A DNA stretch of 64,000 nt from Hymenobacter taeanensis (GCF_013137895.1 NZ_CP053538.1:3813001-3877000); one strand, 5' to 3'. Shown: positions 24,700 to 34,390, numbered from the stretch's first letter. Notes: generated by a model not told the origin, from the sequence alone. Program-made: numbers and translations.

Positions 24700-25443
24700 T
24701 TAGGTGCCTGAAGGGCCAAACCGCTCAGTATGAATAGCTGAAGCGGGCAGCCCGAGTGGGCCAGCCAGGGTGCTTGCCGCGCTTTCTACCAAGCCGGTGG
24801 GCCCACAGATAAAGCACTGCGGAGCGGCGGGCAACAGGCCTAGCACCTCCCCGAGCATGGCCTCATCGAGGCGGCGCTGGTAGCCTGCCCACCCAGCGGG
24901 CAGCTGCCGCGTGAACGTTTGCTGCAGAGAAAAGGAAGGGTCTGCCTGGGCCATAGCCGTTAGCTCCTGCTGATAGATCACCTCTTCCGGCGTGCGGGAG
25001 CTGTAAAGCAATACCGTGGGGTTGCGTAGGCCACTGCGTTGGCGGTGTCTGAGCATGCACATAAGCGGCACAATGCCCGAGCCGCCCGCAACCAGTAGCA
25101 ACGGCCCGGCCTGGGGCGTGGCGTCCCAGGCAAAATAGCCCCCAATGGGGCCGCGCACCTCCAGCTGGTCGCCTAGCTGTACGCCCTCAAACAAGTAGCC
25201 GGATACTTCACCTTCATCAATCAGCTCCACGGTGAAGGCCACCTCGCCGGTTTGCTCCGGGGGCGAGGCAATGGAATAGCTGCGTTGAGCCTGGTAACCA
25301 TCAGGGGCAGTGAGGCGCAGGGTGTAGTGCTGGCCCGCCCGGTGCTGTTGCCAGTGGGGCAGGCGAAGCGTAAAGGTTTTGGCGCGAGGAGTTTCGGGCG
25401 TTATGGCCACCACGGTGCCTAGCTGCCAGGCTAGGCCACTCAT
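24700..25443 (-). CDS. Ferredoxin-NADP reductase-like flavoprotein
   Basis: A 247-residue protein with an N-terminal FAD-binding barrel (RSYSIASPPEQ) and a C-terminal NAD(P)-binding domain (LLVAGGSGIVPLMCMLRH and CFICGPTGLVE). No ferredoxin domain is attached. Its ATG overlaps the stop of the upstream molybdopterin gene by four bases, so it is very likely the electron partner of that enzyme, moving electrons between NAD(P)H and the molybdenum centre. The direction is unknown. Confidence 0.85.
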   Translation of the reverse strand: MSGLAWQLGTVVAITPETPRAKTFTLRLPHWQQHRAGQHYTLRLTAPDGYQAQRSYSIASPPEQTGEVAFTVELIDEGEVSGYLFEGVQLGDQLEVRGPIGGYFAWDATPQAGPLLLVAGGSGIVPLMCMLRHRQRSGLRNPTVLLYSSRTPEEVIYQQELTAMAQADPSFSLQQTFTRQLPAGWAGYQRRLDEAMLGEVLGLLPAAPQCFICGPTGLVESAASTLAGPLGLPASAIHTERFGPSGT

Positions 25444-26081
25444 GGTGCCTGAGCGGCCAGGTCTTCATCATCATCGCGGTAGCGCTGCTCCTTCCATGGG
25501 TCGCCGTACATGCTGTAGCCGGCCCTTTCCCAGAAACCGGGCGCATCTTCAGAGAGCAGCTCCAGGCGCTGTATCCATTTGGCGCTCTTCCAGAAGTAGA
25601 GGTGGGGTACCACCAGGCGGGCCGGGCCACCGTGCTCCGGGGCCAGCGGCTGCCCATCATACAGCAACCCAATAAAGGCTTTGCCATCGCGCAGGTCGGT
25701 TAGGGGCAGGTTGGTAGTGTAGCCTCCGTAGCAGTGGGCCATAAGGTGGCTGGCCTCGGCGGTAGGCTGCGCCGCGTCTAGTAGAGTATCCAGGCTTACA
25801 CCCCGCCATACGGTGCCAAACTTAGACCACTGCGTAACGCAATGAATATCCACGGTAAAGTCTTGCTGCGGGAGGTGGTTGAACTGCTGCCAGTTCCACT
25901 GCTGGGGTGTTTGCACCAGGCCAGTCAGCCCAAACGACCACTGCGCAGGCTTGATGCGGGGAGTAGGGCCGGCGCTTAGCACCGGGAAATCCTGAGTTTC
26001 GTATTGGCCGGGTGGCAGCACGTGGCCCGTAGGAGCAGGCCGTTTCCGCTGGAAGCCGCGGTTAAAGAAGGAGTTCTGCAT
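25440..26081 (-). CDS. Sulfite-oxidase-like molybdopterin-dependent oxidoreductase
   Basis: A 213-residue single-domain protein of the SuoX/MsrP fold. DIHCVTQWSKFGTVW carries the Cys expected to bind molybdenum, and HGGPARLVVPHLYFWKSAKW is the conserved cofactor region. It has no signal peptide, unlike periplasmic MsrP, and no haem or dimerisation domain, so it is probably a cytoplasmic enzyme of the sulfite-oxidase-like type. The overlapping reductase gene indicates an NAD(P)-linked two-component system. The substrate is unknown. Confidence 0.88.
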   Translation of the reverse strand: MQNSFFNRGFQRKRPAPTGHVLPPGQYETQDFPVLSAGPTPRIKPAQWSFGLTGLVQTPQQWNWQQFNHLPQQDFTVDIHCVTQWSKFGTVWRGVSLDTLLDAAQPTAEASHLMAHCYGGYTTNLPLTDLRDGKAFIGLLYDGQPLAPEHGGPARLVVPHLYFWKSAKWIQRLELLSEDAPGFWERAGYSMYGDPWKEQRYRDDDEDLAAQAP

Positions 26082-26199
26082 GGCGTATAGGTATGAGAAG
26101 AACTTTCAGGCAAGTAGCAAAGTAGGCGCCAGCGCGAATGAATGCGCTTGGTCCTCTCGGCTTCACTCGGCCCAACAATATACACGAGCGTAAGCTGTT

Positions 26200-26982
26200 C
26201 TAGGCCTGTTGCTGGGTAAGCCAGGCATCAAACTCCGTGGCCACAATGCGCTGGCCCGTAATGCCGTTGCTGGCTTCGGAGGCCAAGAACACAATGGGGC
26301 GCGCCATCACGGAAGGGCTAAGCAGGGAAAAGTGGCTGGGCAATGCCGCGCGTTGTTCCTCGGGAATCATGCCAGTGGCGGTGGCTCCTCCAGGCAGCAG
26401 CATATTTACATCAATGGTATGCTTGCGCAGGTCTTCGGCCATAATCAAGGACAGCGACTCTGCCCCGGCGCGGGAAGGACCGTACGGAATAAAGCCCTGC
26501 CGCCTCATGGTTTCGTGGTTCATAGAGATGTTCACGATTTTACCGTGTCCCTGAGCCACCATCATTGGGGCAAAAGCCTTAGCCACCAGAAAATAACCGG
26601 TGAGGTTGGTGTCGAGAAGGTCGCGGAAGCCGGCGGCGCTAACCTTATAGAACGGCTGCGGGGCCGTCATAAACTCCGGGTTCACGGTACGCATCCCAAT
26701 GCCGGCGTTGTTTACCAACAGGTCTAGGCCACCCCAGTAGTCCTGCACCCACTGCACGGCCTGGGCAATGGAGTGTTCATCGCGCACATCCATCGGGAGC
26801 GTGTGCACCCGGCCAGCAGTGTGACCTAAGCGGGCTTGCGCTTCAGTAAGTGTGGCGGGGCTGCGGGCCGTGATGAGCACAGTGGCACCGGCATCGGCTA
26901 AGGCTTGGGCCATAGCGAAGCCCAGCCCGCTGGAGCCGCCGGTAATCAGGGCTTTTGTACCGGTTAACAGGTCAGTTGACAT
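26200..26982 (-). CDS. Short-chain dehydrogenase/reductase
   Basis: A 260-residue classical SDR. TGGSSGLGFAMAQ (TGxxxGxG) binds the dinucleotide, NNAGIG is the conserved strand motif, and the active-site Tyr lies in FIPYGPSRAGAESL, where the usual YxxxK is altered: Tyr is followed by Gly-Pro-Ser-Arg, so the catalytic Lys position holds Arg. The Ser of the triad lies in NISMNHETM. A role in oxidation or reduction of an unidentified alcohol is likely, but the Lys-to-Arg change could reduce activity. The ATG at 26982 is preferred over an upstream 32-residue extension. Confidence 0.82.
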   Translation of the reverse strand: MSTDLLTGTKALITGGSSGLGFAMAQALADAGATVLITARSPATLTEAQARLGHTAGRVHTLPMDVRDEHSIAQAVQWVQDYWGGLDLLVNNAGIGMRTVNPEFMTAPQPFYKVSAAGFRDLLDTNLTGYFLVAKAFAPMMVAQGHGKIVNISMNHETMRRQGFIPYGPSRAGAESLSLIMAEDLRKHTIDVNMLLPGGATATGMIPEEQRAALPSHFSLLSPSVMARPIVFLASEASNGITGQRIVATEFDAWLTQQQA

Positions 26983-27168
26983 AGCCTGGGAGTAGAAAGG
27001 AGTGCGGCCCGGTCGTGCGGCCAGTCTGTGGGCTGCGGGCTCTACATAAACCTTCCAGACTGGTCGCTGGTTTAACAATATCTGCTTCAGCGTAGCCTTT
27101 TGAAGCTAATGTGCTGGTTGATAATCAGGCCCACCGGAGTGGCTTTTACCTATTTGAAGCTTACGAAC

Positions 27169-28182
27169 ATGACAACTACGTCACTTGCCAATATACCATT
27201 CTCGGTGTTGGATCTGGCCCCCATTCTGGCTGGCCATACACCCGCCGATACGTTTCACAACAGCCTGGAGCTGGCGCGCCAGGTAGAGGAGTGGGGCTTC
27301 CAGCGCTTTTGGCTGGCTGAGCACCATAACATGGCCAGCATTGCCAGCTCAGCCACATCTATCCTGATTGGGCATATTGCCGGTGGCACCAACCGGATTC
27401 GGGTGGGCTCAGGTGGGATTATGCTGCCTAACCATGCCCCGCTGGTTATTGCTGAGCAGTTCGGGACGCTGGCCACCCTGTACCCGGGCCGCATTGACCT
27501 AGGCCTGGGCCGGGCCCCCGGCACCGACCAGGTAACGGCCATGGCGCTCCGCCGCGACCCACGCGGGGCCGCCAACGACTTCCCCGAGAACGTGCAGGAA
27601 CTGCAGCAGTACCTCTCCGCCGACAACCGTACGGCCCGCGTGCGGGCCGTACCCGGCGAGGGGCTGAAGATTCCCATCTGGCTGCTGGGCTCCAGTACCT
27701 ATAGTGCGCAGCTGGCGGGTATGCTAGGCCTGCCGTTTGCCTTCGCCAGTCACTTTGCGCCTACGTACCTGCACGAGGCATTGCGCCTCTACCGGAGCAG
27801 CTTCCGGCCCTCTGAGCAGTTTGCGCAGCCCTACGCAATGGCCTGCATCAACGTAATTGCCGCCGATACCGACGAGGAGGCCGAGCGTATGGCTACTTCA
27901 TTCTACACGTTTGCCCTGGGTATCATCCGGGGTACCTCGCTGCCGCTGCAGCCACCCGTAGATAGCATGCACGGCCGCTGGACCGACATGGAGGAAGCCG
28001 CCGTCCGGCAGATGATGACGTACGTGTTTATTGGTGGCCCCGAGAAAATTGCCCGGCAGCTGCAGGCTTTCGCGGAGAAAACCCAAGTGCAGGAGCTCAT
28101 GGTCGTATCGCATGTCTATGAGCCCGCCGCCCGCCTGCGCTCTTATGAGATTTTGGCCGAGCTGAGAGGCAAGCGTCACTAA
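27169..28182 (+). CDS. LLM-class flavin-dependent oxidoreductase (luciferase-like monooxygenase)
   Basis: A 337-residue protein of the bacterial luciferase-like superfamily. It shows [39 protein letters not shown] and [16 protein letters not shown] segments ([13 protein letters not shown]) shared by the MsnO8-type subfamily. It presumably uses reduced FMN and O2, but the substrate is unknown. The ATG at 27169 starts a conventional N-terminus ([19 protein letters not shown]); a longer frame from 27100 is unlikely. It is transcribed divergently from the SDR gene. Confidence 0.88.
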   Translation: MTTTSLANIPFSVLDLAPILAGHTPADTFHNSLELARQVEEWGFQRFWLAEHHNMASIASSATSILIGHIAGGTNRIRVGSGGIMLPNHAPLVIAEQFGTLATLYPGRIDLGLGRAPGTDQVTAMALRRDPRGAANDFPENVQELQQYLSADNRTARVRAVPGEGLKIPIWLLGSSTYSAQLAGMLGLPFAFASHFAPTYLHEALRLYRSSFRPSEQFAQPYAMACINVIAADTDEEAERMATSFYTFALGIIRGTSLPLQPPVDSMHGRWTDMEEAAVRQMMTYVFIGGPEKIARQLQAFAEKTQVQELMVVSHVYEPAARLRSYEILAELRGKRH

Positions 28183-28308
28183 TCACCCGAGCTGGTTAGC
28201 AACGAAGTGGCCTAGCGACTTGCGTGACTTGATAGAGGCACAGGTGTTGAGGCGAGTTAGGTGTCAACTTGCTCAGCCTGATAGGCTATCAGCGTAGTAA
28301 ACAACCTC

Positions 28309-28350
28309 CCAACAAAAAGCCCCAGCCAATTGGCTGGGGCTTTTTGTTGG
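28309..28350. terminator. Bidirectional terminator (42-base perfect palindrome)
   Basis: A perfect palindrome with GCCCCAGCCAA/TTGGCTGGGGC at its core and AAAAA/TTTTT tracts in the flanks, between the convergent LLM and GH16 genes. Confidence 0.85.
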
Positions 28351-28370
28351 GGTGGCCTATCAGAATAAGC

Positions 28371-31300
28371 CTAATGCTGAATTACAAGTCGTTTGGTCTG
28401 GACTTGTTGGCCCGTTACCAAGCGCACGAGGTAGATGCCGTCGGCGAAGTCGCGAGCATCCAGGTCGTAGGTGAGGCGCTGGCTGCGGCTGCCTTGGCCG
28501 TTGCTCAGCTGCTTTACCAGCGTGCCTTTCAGGTCATAGATGCTCAGGCTATACTGGCCGTCCTGCGCCAGGGCAACTTCCAGGCGGCTATGATCCTGGG
28601 CTGGGTTGGGGTAGAGCGTTACCTCATCGGCCTGTTTGCCAGCCGAAGCGGTACCGGTCCCGGCAACCAGGCTAGCCGATGCGGAGCAGCTACCCAGGTT
28701 GTCGCCGTGCTTCAGGTGGTCGGCGGCATCAGGGGCGCTTATCTCGAGGGTTTTGCCTTTATGGCAAACCATCACTTTATCACCCTTCTTCCCAGCCCTG
28801 ATATCTAGTACGGTAACCGTTAGGGCAGCTGTAGCTGTGCAGCCTGCGGCATTTCTGGCCGTAACCTGCAGCGTGTAGCTGCCGGCACTGTTGGGCGTAA
28901 ACACGGTGCTGGCTCCGGTGGTAGCTCCCAGGCCAGTGGCGGGGCTCCAGCTATAGGAGGCAGCATCGGGGGCCGTAGCCGTCAGGGTTACGCTTTGGGG
29001 GCCATAGCCGAGGTAGATGGTTTGCGCATTGCCACCGGTATACACCGCAGAAGCGGGCGTCACGGCAATTGTGGGGGCGGCTTGGGCAGGCAGGTCAAGC
29101 CTGCCATCGCAGTTGCGGTCCTGGCCGCAAACATCTTTAGCGGCGGGGTTAATGCTGGCATCCTGGTCGTTGCAGTCGCCGGCTTGCAGCACGTAACCTG
29201 CTGGTGTGAGGCAGGCCGTGATAGTTGGGGCTGAGCTGTTCCCGAATCCGTCGCCATCAGCATCGGCATAGAACACCAGGCCCGGGTGCACGGCGGGGTT
29301 ATGGTCGTCGCAGTCCTCGTTGGCAGGGTACCCGTCGCCATCTTCATCGGCGTAGGCCACTGTAATGTTTACGGGCGCTGAGGTAGTGGCCAGGCCACCA
29401 TTGTCGGTGGCTTTAGCCGTGAGGGCGTAGCTGCCCACGGGCACATTGTTCCACTGGAAGCTGTAGGGTGCCGCAGTGCTCGAACCCAGCAGGGTAGCAC
29501 CCTGATAGAACTCAACTTTTGCAATGCTGCCATCGGCGTCAGTTGCTGAGGCCGTGAGCGTAATGCTGGCCGGCGCGGCAAATGTGGTAGCGGTGGGGGA
29601 GGTTAGGCTAACGGTAGGGGGCGTATTGGCCGGAGCCGCCGCGCAGGAAGTACCCACCGTATAGCTCACCTTGGCATCGGCGGTGTTGCGCTCCAGGCCA
29701 TTAGGGCCTACCTGATACGTGAAATAAAGGCTGAGCACCGAGCCGGCGGCTTGTCCGCGGGCGGTATAGGTGAAGTCGCCGGCCGAGTTTTTGGTCATAC
29801 TATAGCCGCCCCCATTGATGTACAGGATAGCGAGGTTACCGCCTGCCGTTGTGCCCAGCGGGTGAAACGTGAAGGCCACATCGGGGCCGGTGGTCACGGC
29901 TTTCCAGCTGAAGTCTCCATTGGCAGCCGTGTCGCAGTAGCCACCCGTATCGCCACCGGGCGTGGAGGTGCCCGTTACCGTTACGGCCACGGCTGCCGAG
30001 GTAGTGGCCAGGCCACTGTTATCAAAGGCCTTAGCCGTGAGGGCGTAGCTGCCTGCGGCCACGCCGGTCCAGGAGTAGCTGTACGGTGCGGTGGTAGCCG
30101 TGCTGAGCAGGGTAGTGCCCTGGTAGAACTCAACCTTGCTGATGGTGCCATCAGTATCAGCGGCGCTGGCCGTGAGGGTGATGGTAGCCGGCGCGGCAAA
30201 CGTGGCCGCAGCCGTTGGCGAGGTCAGGCTGACGGTGGGGGCGCTTGGTGCGGGAGCATCACTGCACACGGAGCCTACAGTATAACTGTGCGGCGCGGCA
30301 GCCGAGTTTTTCTCGCCGCCACCAGCTCCTACCTGATACGTGAAGTAGAAGTTCAGCGCCTGGCCAGCCGTTTGGTTGGGCAGGGAGTAGGTGAAGTCGC
30401 CCTGCGCATTTTTCGTCATGCCGTAGCCGGGGCCGTTCACATAAATGATGGCCAGGTTGCCGCCCGCCGTGGAACCAAGGGGGTGAAACACGAAGTTGAC
30501 GTTGTTACCTACCGTGGTGGCCGCGTAGCTATAGTCGCCGCTGGCGGCGGTAGCGCAATACGTAACAGGAGGCAGCGTTACCGGGGCCGTGTTGTAGTAG
30601 ATGTTGTCGAAGTAAAAGTCGGCCTGGGCGCTCGGGGCATCGCCGGCAAACATGAAAGCCTGCTCCAGCGCCGTCCAGTCGAGGTTGCCGAAGGCTTTAA
30701 GTGGAATGGTAACTTCATGCCACTGCCCATCACGTACTAACCCGTACTGCGTGGCCCCGGGCGCGAAATCAACCCAACCCTCGGTACCGCTCTTAACGCC
30801 TACTTTAAACTGCCCGGTATAGGTGGTTTTAAAATGGAACTTCAGGGAGCCATTGGCGAAAGCCGCCACATTTTTGATGCTGTTGGCTACCCCAAACCCA
30901 AACCAGTTGCCGGCGCCGGCCCGCAGGGCCAACACGTCGGAGCCTTCATAAGGCGTAGGTGAAGGAATGTTGTTGAGGTTATTCCAGAGGTACAAGTCAG
31001 CATCCTGACCAAATAGCAGCTTCTCCGTTACCTGGGCGTTTTCAGTGTACACCCCAAAGTTGGGGCCTGCCAGTACGTTACTCTTCACCGTAATGGAAAC
31101 CGGGGCCGAGGTGGTTGCCAGCTTCCCGTTATCCGTTGCCTTGGCCGTGAGGGTATAAGTGCCGGCAGCTACTCCGCTCCAAGTGTACGTGTAGGGGCTG
31201 CTGTAGTCGGTGCTCAGCAGGGTTTGGCCGTTGTAGAACTCCACCTTATACACTGAGCCATCGGCATCGGTGGCATTGGCCGTAACCGTAAGGGTGGCTG

Positions 31301-33032
31301 GCGTAGTGAAGCTGCTGCTGGCCGCGGGAGCCGTTATGGAAACCGCAGGGGCGGCATTGTTGGGCGCTGCCACAAACACCGTAATTGGGGTCGAGGTAGT
31401 TACTACCCCTTCGTTATCGGTGGCTTTGGCCGTGAGCGTATAAGTACCGGCCGTTACGTTACTCCAGGTAGCGCTGTAGGGGGCCGTGGCAGAAGTGCCC
31501 AGCAGCGTGGCGCCGCTGTAGAAGTCAACCTTCGTAACTGAGCCGTTGGCGTCGGCGGCATTGGCCGTGAGCGTAATGTTGGCCGGCGTGGTAATCAGGG
31601 CCTCATTGGTAGGCGAGGTCAGGCTAACGGTGGGAGCGGGATTAGTAGCCACGCCGCCGCTGTAGTATATGTTATCGAAGTAGAAATCGGCGGCGCTGCC
31701 GGGGGCGTCGCCGGCAAACATAAACGTGGCCGTTACTGAGCCCAGGTCGCCGTTGTTGAAGGCCGACATCGGAATTACCACTTCGTGCCACTGCCCGTCG
31801 CGCACTAACCCAAAGCGTGAGGTGCCCACCGGGAAATCAACCCAGCTCTCACCCGCCCCCGACTTAATGCCAAACTTAAACTGGCCGGTGTAGGACGTCT
31901 TGAACTGAAGCTTCAATGAGCCTTTATCGAAGGCCACCAGGTTTTTTACCTGGTTATCAACCCCCATACCAAACCAGTTGCCGGGATTGGCGCGCAACGC
32001 CAGTACCTCTTGCCCTTCAAACGGGATGGGGGTAGGGGAGGTAATGTTGGTGAGATTGTTCCAGATGTAGAGGTTGGCGTCTTGCCCGTAGGCCAGGCGC
32101 TGCGTAATGGCGGGGTTCTCAGTGTAGATACCGAAGTTGCCGGCAATGCCGTTGTTGGAACCCAGGTATAGTTCGTCGCCGGGGCTCTGGTAGAGCCTGA
32201 TGTAGTCGACCAGCATTTGGCCCGGTAGGGGCGCCGTAATGCCATCGGCACCATAAATGCCGGTGTACTGGCCACCTACGGCCAAATTCAGCAGAATGTA
32301 CTGCGCCTTGTGAAACTCCTCCAGGTCGGCAGCAGAGCCCTTGGAGATGTCGATGGCGTAGTACTCGTGGTCGTCGATGAACATGCGAATGAGCTGGCTG
32401 TCCCAGGTCATGCGGTACACGTGGTAGTCGTTGGTAAGGTCGGTGGGGTTGTCGTAGTATCGGTCGTAAGAGGCGTGCTGACCAGCGTTTTGCCAGTGCG
32501 TAGCTCCGCCCACGCGGCGGTTGGTCACGCCCGCACTGATGGCGGCTGCCGAGCCCATTTCCATGATGTCGGTTTCGCCGCTGGCGGGCCAGGTACCGCT
32601 GGCGCCCAAAAGCCAGAACGCTGGCCACAGTCCGTTTTGCAGGTTGGGTACTTTAATACGGGCTTCCAGGGTGCCGTACTTAAACTGCACGCGACCCAGC
32701 GTTTTCATGCGGGCCGAGGTGAACTGCCGGCCCTGGTAGGCCTCCCGGCGGGCCTCAATAACGAGGTTACCGTTTTCCACCCGGGCGTTTTCGGGGCGGT
32801 TGGTGTAGGTTTCCAGCTCGCTGTTGCCCCAGCCGCAAACTCCCTGGGCGCAACCGTCGCCGAGGTCGAAGGTCCAATTGTTGGGGCTGATAGTGGTGCC
32901 GTTAAAGTTCTCTTCCCAAACGAGCTGCTGCTGCGCCTGCGCCGAGAAGTGCGATACGGCCAGTAAACCGCCCAACAGCGCCAGCCCTCTTAACCGCACT
33001 TGTTGGACATACTTGTAAAAGGTTCTTTTCAT
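28371..33032 (-). CDS. Secreted multimodular GH16 beta-glucanase with T9SS sorting domain
   Basis: A 1553-residue secreted protein. Signal peptide 1-34 (to SAQAQ). GH16 catalytic domain about 36-285 with the active-site string GETDIME (Glu153, Asp155, Glu158). A module of about 160 residues follows (298-460) and is repeated at 657-815 (each with GNWFG, RDGQWHEV, FMFAGDAP and YFDNIYY). Ig-like repeats lie at 466-555, 560-650, 931-1020 and 1138-1226. Two CBM56-like modules (825-923, 1032-1130) suggest beta-1,3-glucan binding. MopE-like Asp-rich calcium loops (1228-1310), a PKD-like domain, a CHKGKTLEIS block and a C-terminal T9SS domain (about 1470-1553, with LYPNPAQD) complete it. It probably degrades beta-1,3- or mixed-linkage glucan outside the cell. 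Confidence 0.93.
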   Translation of the reverse strand: MKRTFYKYVQQVRLRGLALLGGLLAVSHFSAQAQQQLVWEENFNGTTISPNNWTFDLGDGCAQGVCGWGNSELETYTNRPENARVENGNLVIEARREAYQGRQFTSARMKTLGRVQFKYGTLEARIKVPNLQNGLWPAFWLLGASGTWPASGETDIMEMGSAAAISAGVTNRRVGGATHWQNAGQHASYDRYYDNPTDLTNDYHVYRMTWDSQLIRMFIDDHEYYAIDISKGSAADLEEFHKAQYILLNLAVGGQYTGIYGADGITAPLPGQMLVDYIRLYQSPGDELYLGSNNGIAGNFGIYTENPAITQRLAYGQDANLYIWNNLTNITSPTPIPFEGQEVLALRANPGNWFGMGVDNQVKNLVAFDKGSLKLQFKTSYTGQFKFGIKSGAGESWVDFPVGTSRFGLVRDGQWHEVVIPMSAFNNGDLGSVTATFMFAGDAPGSAADFYFDNIYYSGGVATNPAPTVSLTSPTNEALITTPANITLTANAADANGSVTKVDFYSGATLLGTSATAPYSATWSNVTAGTYTLTAKATDNEGVVTTSTPITVFVAAPNNAAPAVSITAPAASSSFTTPATLTVTANATDADGSVYKVEFYNGQTLLSTDYSSPYTYTWSGVAAGTYTLTAKATDNGKLATTSAPVSITVKSNVLAGPNFGVYTENAQVTEKLLFGQDADLYLWNNLNNIPSPTPYEGSDVLALRAGAGNWFGFGVANSIKNVAAFANGSLKFHFKTTYTGQFKVGVKSGTEGWVDFAPGATQYGLVRDGQWHEVTIPLKAFGNLDWTALEQAFMFAGDAPSAQADFYFDNIYYNTAPVTLPPVTYCATAASGDYSYAATTVGNNVNFVFHPLGSTAGGNLAIIYVNGPGYGMTKNAQGDFTYSLPNQTAGQALNFYFTYQVGAGGGEKNSAAAPHSYTVGSVCSDAPAPSAPTVSLTSPTAAATFAAPATITLTASAADTDGTISKVEFYQGTTLLSTATTAPYSYSWTGVAAGSYALTAKAFDNSGLATTSAAVAVTVTGTSTPGGDTGGYCDTAANGDFSWKAVTTGPDVAFTFHPLGTTAGGNLAILYINGGGYSMTKNSAGDFTYTARGQAAGSVLSLYFTYQVGPNGLERNTADAKVSYTVGTSCAAAPANTPPTVSLTSPTATTFAAPASITLTASATDADGSIAKVEFYQGATLLGSSTAAPYSFQWNNVPVGSYALTAKATDNGGLATTSAPVNITVAYADEDGDGYPANEDCDDHNPAVHPGLVFYADADGDGFGNSSAPTITACLTPAGYVLQAGDCNDQDASINPAAKDVCGQDRNCDGRLDLPAQAAPTIAVTPASAVYTGGNAQTIYLGYGPQSVTLTATAPDAASYSWSPATGLGATTGASTVFTPNSAGSYTLQVTARNAAGCTATAALTVTVLDIRAGKKGDKVMVCHKGKTLEISAPDAADHLKHGDNLGSCSASASLVAGTGTASAGKQADEVTLYPNPAQDHSRLEVALAQDGQYSLSIYDLKGTLVKQLSNGQGSRSQRLTYDLDARDFADGIYLVRLVTGQQVQTKRLVIQH

Positions 33033-33423
33033 AATAAGGTGGGATATAAAGGAAAGGATCGGAAAGCAGAGCGAAGGCTGATACCGACAGCCATAAGTAA
33101 GCCTGGCCTTCGGGCTAAGCACAATAACTAAACTGATGCACGAGGCAGGTGCCTAGGGGCCAGAGTGGCCTAGCCGGAAAAGCGAATAAAGCGAAGAATT
33201 TCCGGGAGTGAACTGAGGCCAGGGTAAGAATATCAGGCCTAGAATATTGCTAATGTATCATCAATAGTTACCTAAATGCAAGGCGTAATTCCCTGCTAGC
33301 GACCTGCTATAAAGCCTATTGGCTTTTTATAATACACTTACTACACACGCTTGGCTTCGGTACACGCACACGTATATATGCCTAGCAGCGGAAGCGAATA
33401 GATTCGGTTTGCGCTTAAAAAAC
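33033..33423. promoter_or_regulatory. Upstream region of the GH16 gene
   Basis: About 390 bases with no gene. It is AT-richer than its surroundings and must hold the GH16 promoter and any regulatory sites. No clear -7 element was assigned. A TGGCCTAG word lies at 33166-33173. Confidence 0.35.
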
Positions 33424-33480
33424 AAAGAGCCGCCGCTCGATTTTCGCAACATTTTTTGCGAAGTCGAGCGGCGGCTCTTT
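33424..33480. terminator. Two-level hairpin terminator
   Basis: An outer 17-base perfect stem (33424-33440 with 33464-33480; AAAGAGCCGCCGCTCGA) encloses an inner hairpin TTCGCAA/TTGCGAA (33443-33449 with 33456-33462). The nested form is unusual; the stem ends in AAAG/CTTT. It lies just beyond the stop of the MpaB-type gene. Confidence 0.75.
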
Positions 33481-33501
33481 CACTAACCTAGCGGCAGAGG
33501 C

Positions 33502-34281
33502 CTAGGCCACTAAGCGCATGGCTGGGTCACCATCAAGGGCCAGAATCTGGGCTTTATAAGCGGTGGGGAGTAGAGAGGCCCTCACCCAGCGGCTGAACGC
33601 CAAGTGCTGCAGGCGCCGATACACGGGCAGTATGGGCCGCAGCCAGGAGCGGCCACTTAACCCCAACAGTTGCCGCACCGTGAGCGGAGCTACTAACCGC
33701 TGCGCTTCCAGCAACAGCCGGTAGCGCACCGGCCCCAGGTGCAGCCGGTATTGCTTGTACAAGTCGGTGGTGAAAGCGCTATGCGCTAAGTGCTGGCTTA
33801 GGTGCTGCTCCCGGGCCAGCTCCCACTCCGCAAAACTGCCAGGCAACCCCCTAATGCCCATTCGGTGGCCTACGCGGGAGAATACATCAAACACCTCCGC
33901 TTTCTCGGCCTCCGTCATGGGGCGCTCAAGCGCTTCAAAGGCCTGAATGGAATAAGATATGAGCATGTACAGCACGTCGCGGTAAGCCCAGTCGGGTATG
34001 GCCATGCCTCGTTTGGCTTCTACGGCGCCATGAATAGCAGCAATGGTATCAATGGCTCGCTCGGCGCCCGCTCGCTCCGCAAATACAATCTGGCGAGCAT
34101 ACTCCACAGTAGAAAACAGCCGGGCTAGCGGGTCGGCGGGTAGCCGACCGGTGAAGTAAAGCCAGTCTACGGCCTTGTTCAGCGCAAACTCCGCCGCCGA
34201 GCCGGCAAAGATGAACAGCACTACATCGGCCTTACTCCAGATGGAGCGAACCACTGACCCGCGCGAGACAAAATATTCCAT
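33502..34281 (-). CDS. MpaB-type oxygenase family (DUF2236) protein
   Basis: A 259-residue protein of the DUF2236/ER-bound-oxygenase MpaB family, a group of haem- or metal-dependent proteins related to latex clearing protein. The segments EFALNKAVDWLYFTGRLPAD, VEYARQIVFAERAGAERA and a His in AAIHGAVEAKRG are consistent with the family, and DWAYRDVLYMLISYSIQAFE forms a central helix. The substrate is unknown. The gene stands alone, divergent from the DUF2809 gene. Its stop codon is embedded in the frequent word GTGGCCTAG. Confidence 0.78.
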   Translation of the reverse strand: MEYFVSRGSVVRSIWSKADVVLFIFAGSAAEFALNKAVDWLYFTGRLPADPLARLFSTVEYARQIVFAERAGAERAIDTIAAIHGAVEAKRGMAIPDWAYRDVLYMLISYSIQAFEALERPMTEAEKAEVFDVFSRVGHRMGIRGLPGSFAEWELAREQHLSQHLAHSAFTTDLYKQYRLHLGPVRYRLLLEAQRLVAPLTVRQLLGLSGRSWLRPILPVYRRLQHLAFSRWVRASLLPTAYKAQILALDGDPAMRLVA

Positions 34282-34382
34282 AGTAACTGTAACCCAAAAA
34301 GGAGTGGCCTAGGTCCGTACACGTTCGAGTTTGATCCGAATTTCAATCGCGTCAAAAGAACTTTGAATCACAAAGTAAATGA

Positions 34383-34390
34383 TAATTTTG
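34383..34390 (+). promoter_or_regulatory. -7 promoter element for the DUF2809 gene
   Basis: TAATTTTG matches TAnnTTTG and lies 38 bases before the GTG start at 34428. On the other strand of the same spacer, TTTACTTTG near 34370-34378 could serve the MpaB-type gene. Between them ACTTTG...CAAAGT (34359-34375 region) forms a small inverted repeat. Confidence 0.5.

Noticed and set aside
29751-30740. Plus-strand 329-residue frame inside the GH16 gene
   Set aside because: Antisense to repetitive module DNA; Gly/Arg-rich composition is an artefact of the repeats.
28371-31700. Regular repeats that could suggest a CRISPR-like array
   Set aside because: Repeats are about 270-500 bases long and in frame as protein domains, with no short direct repeats or spacers.
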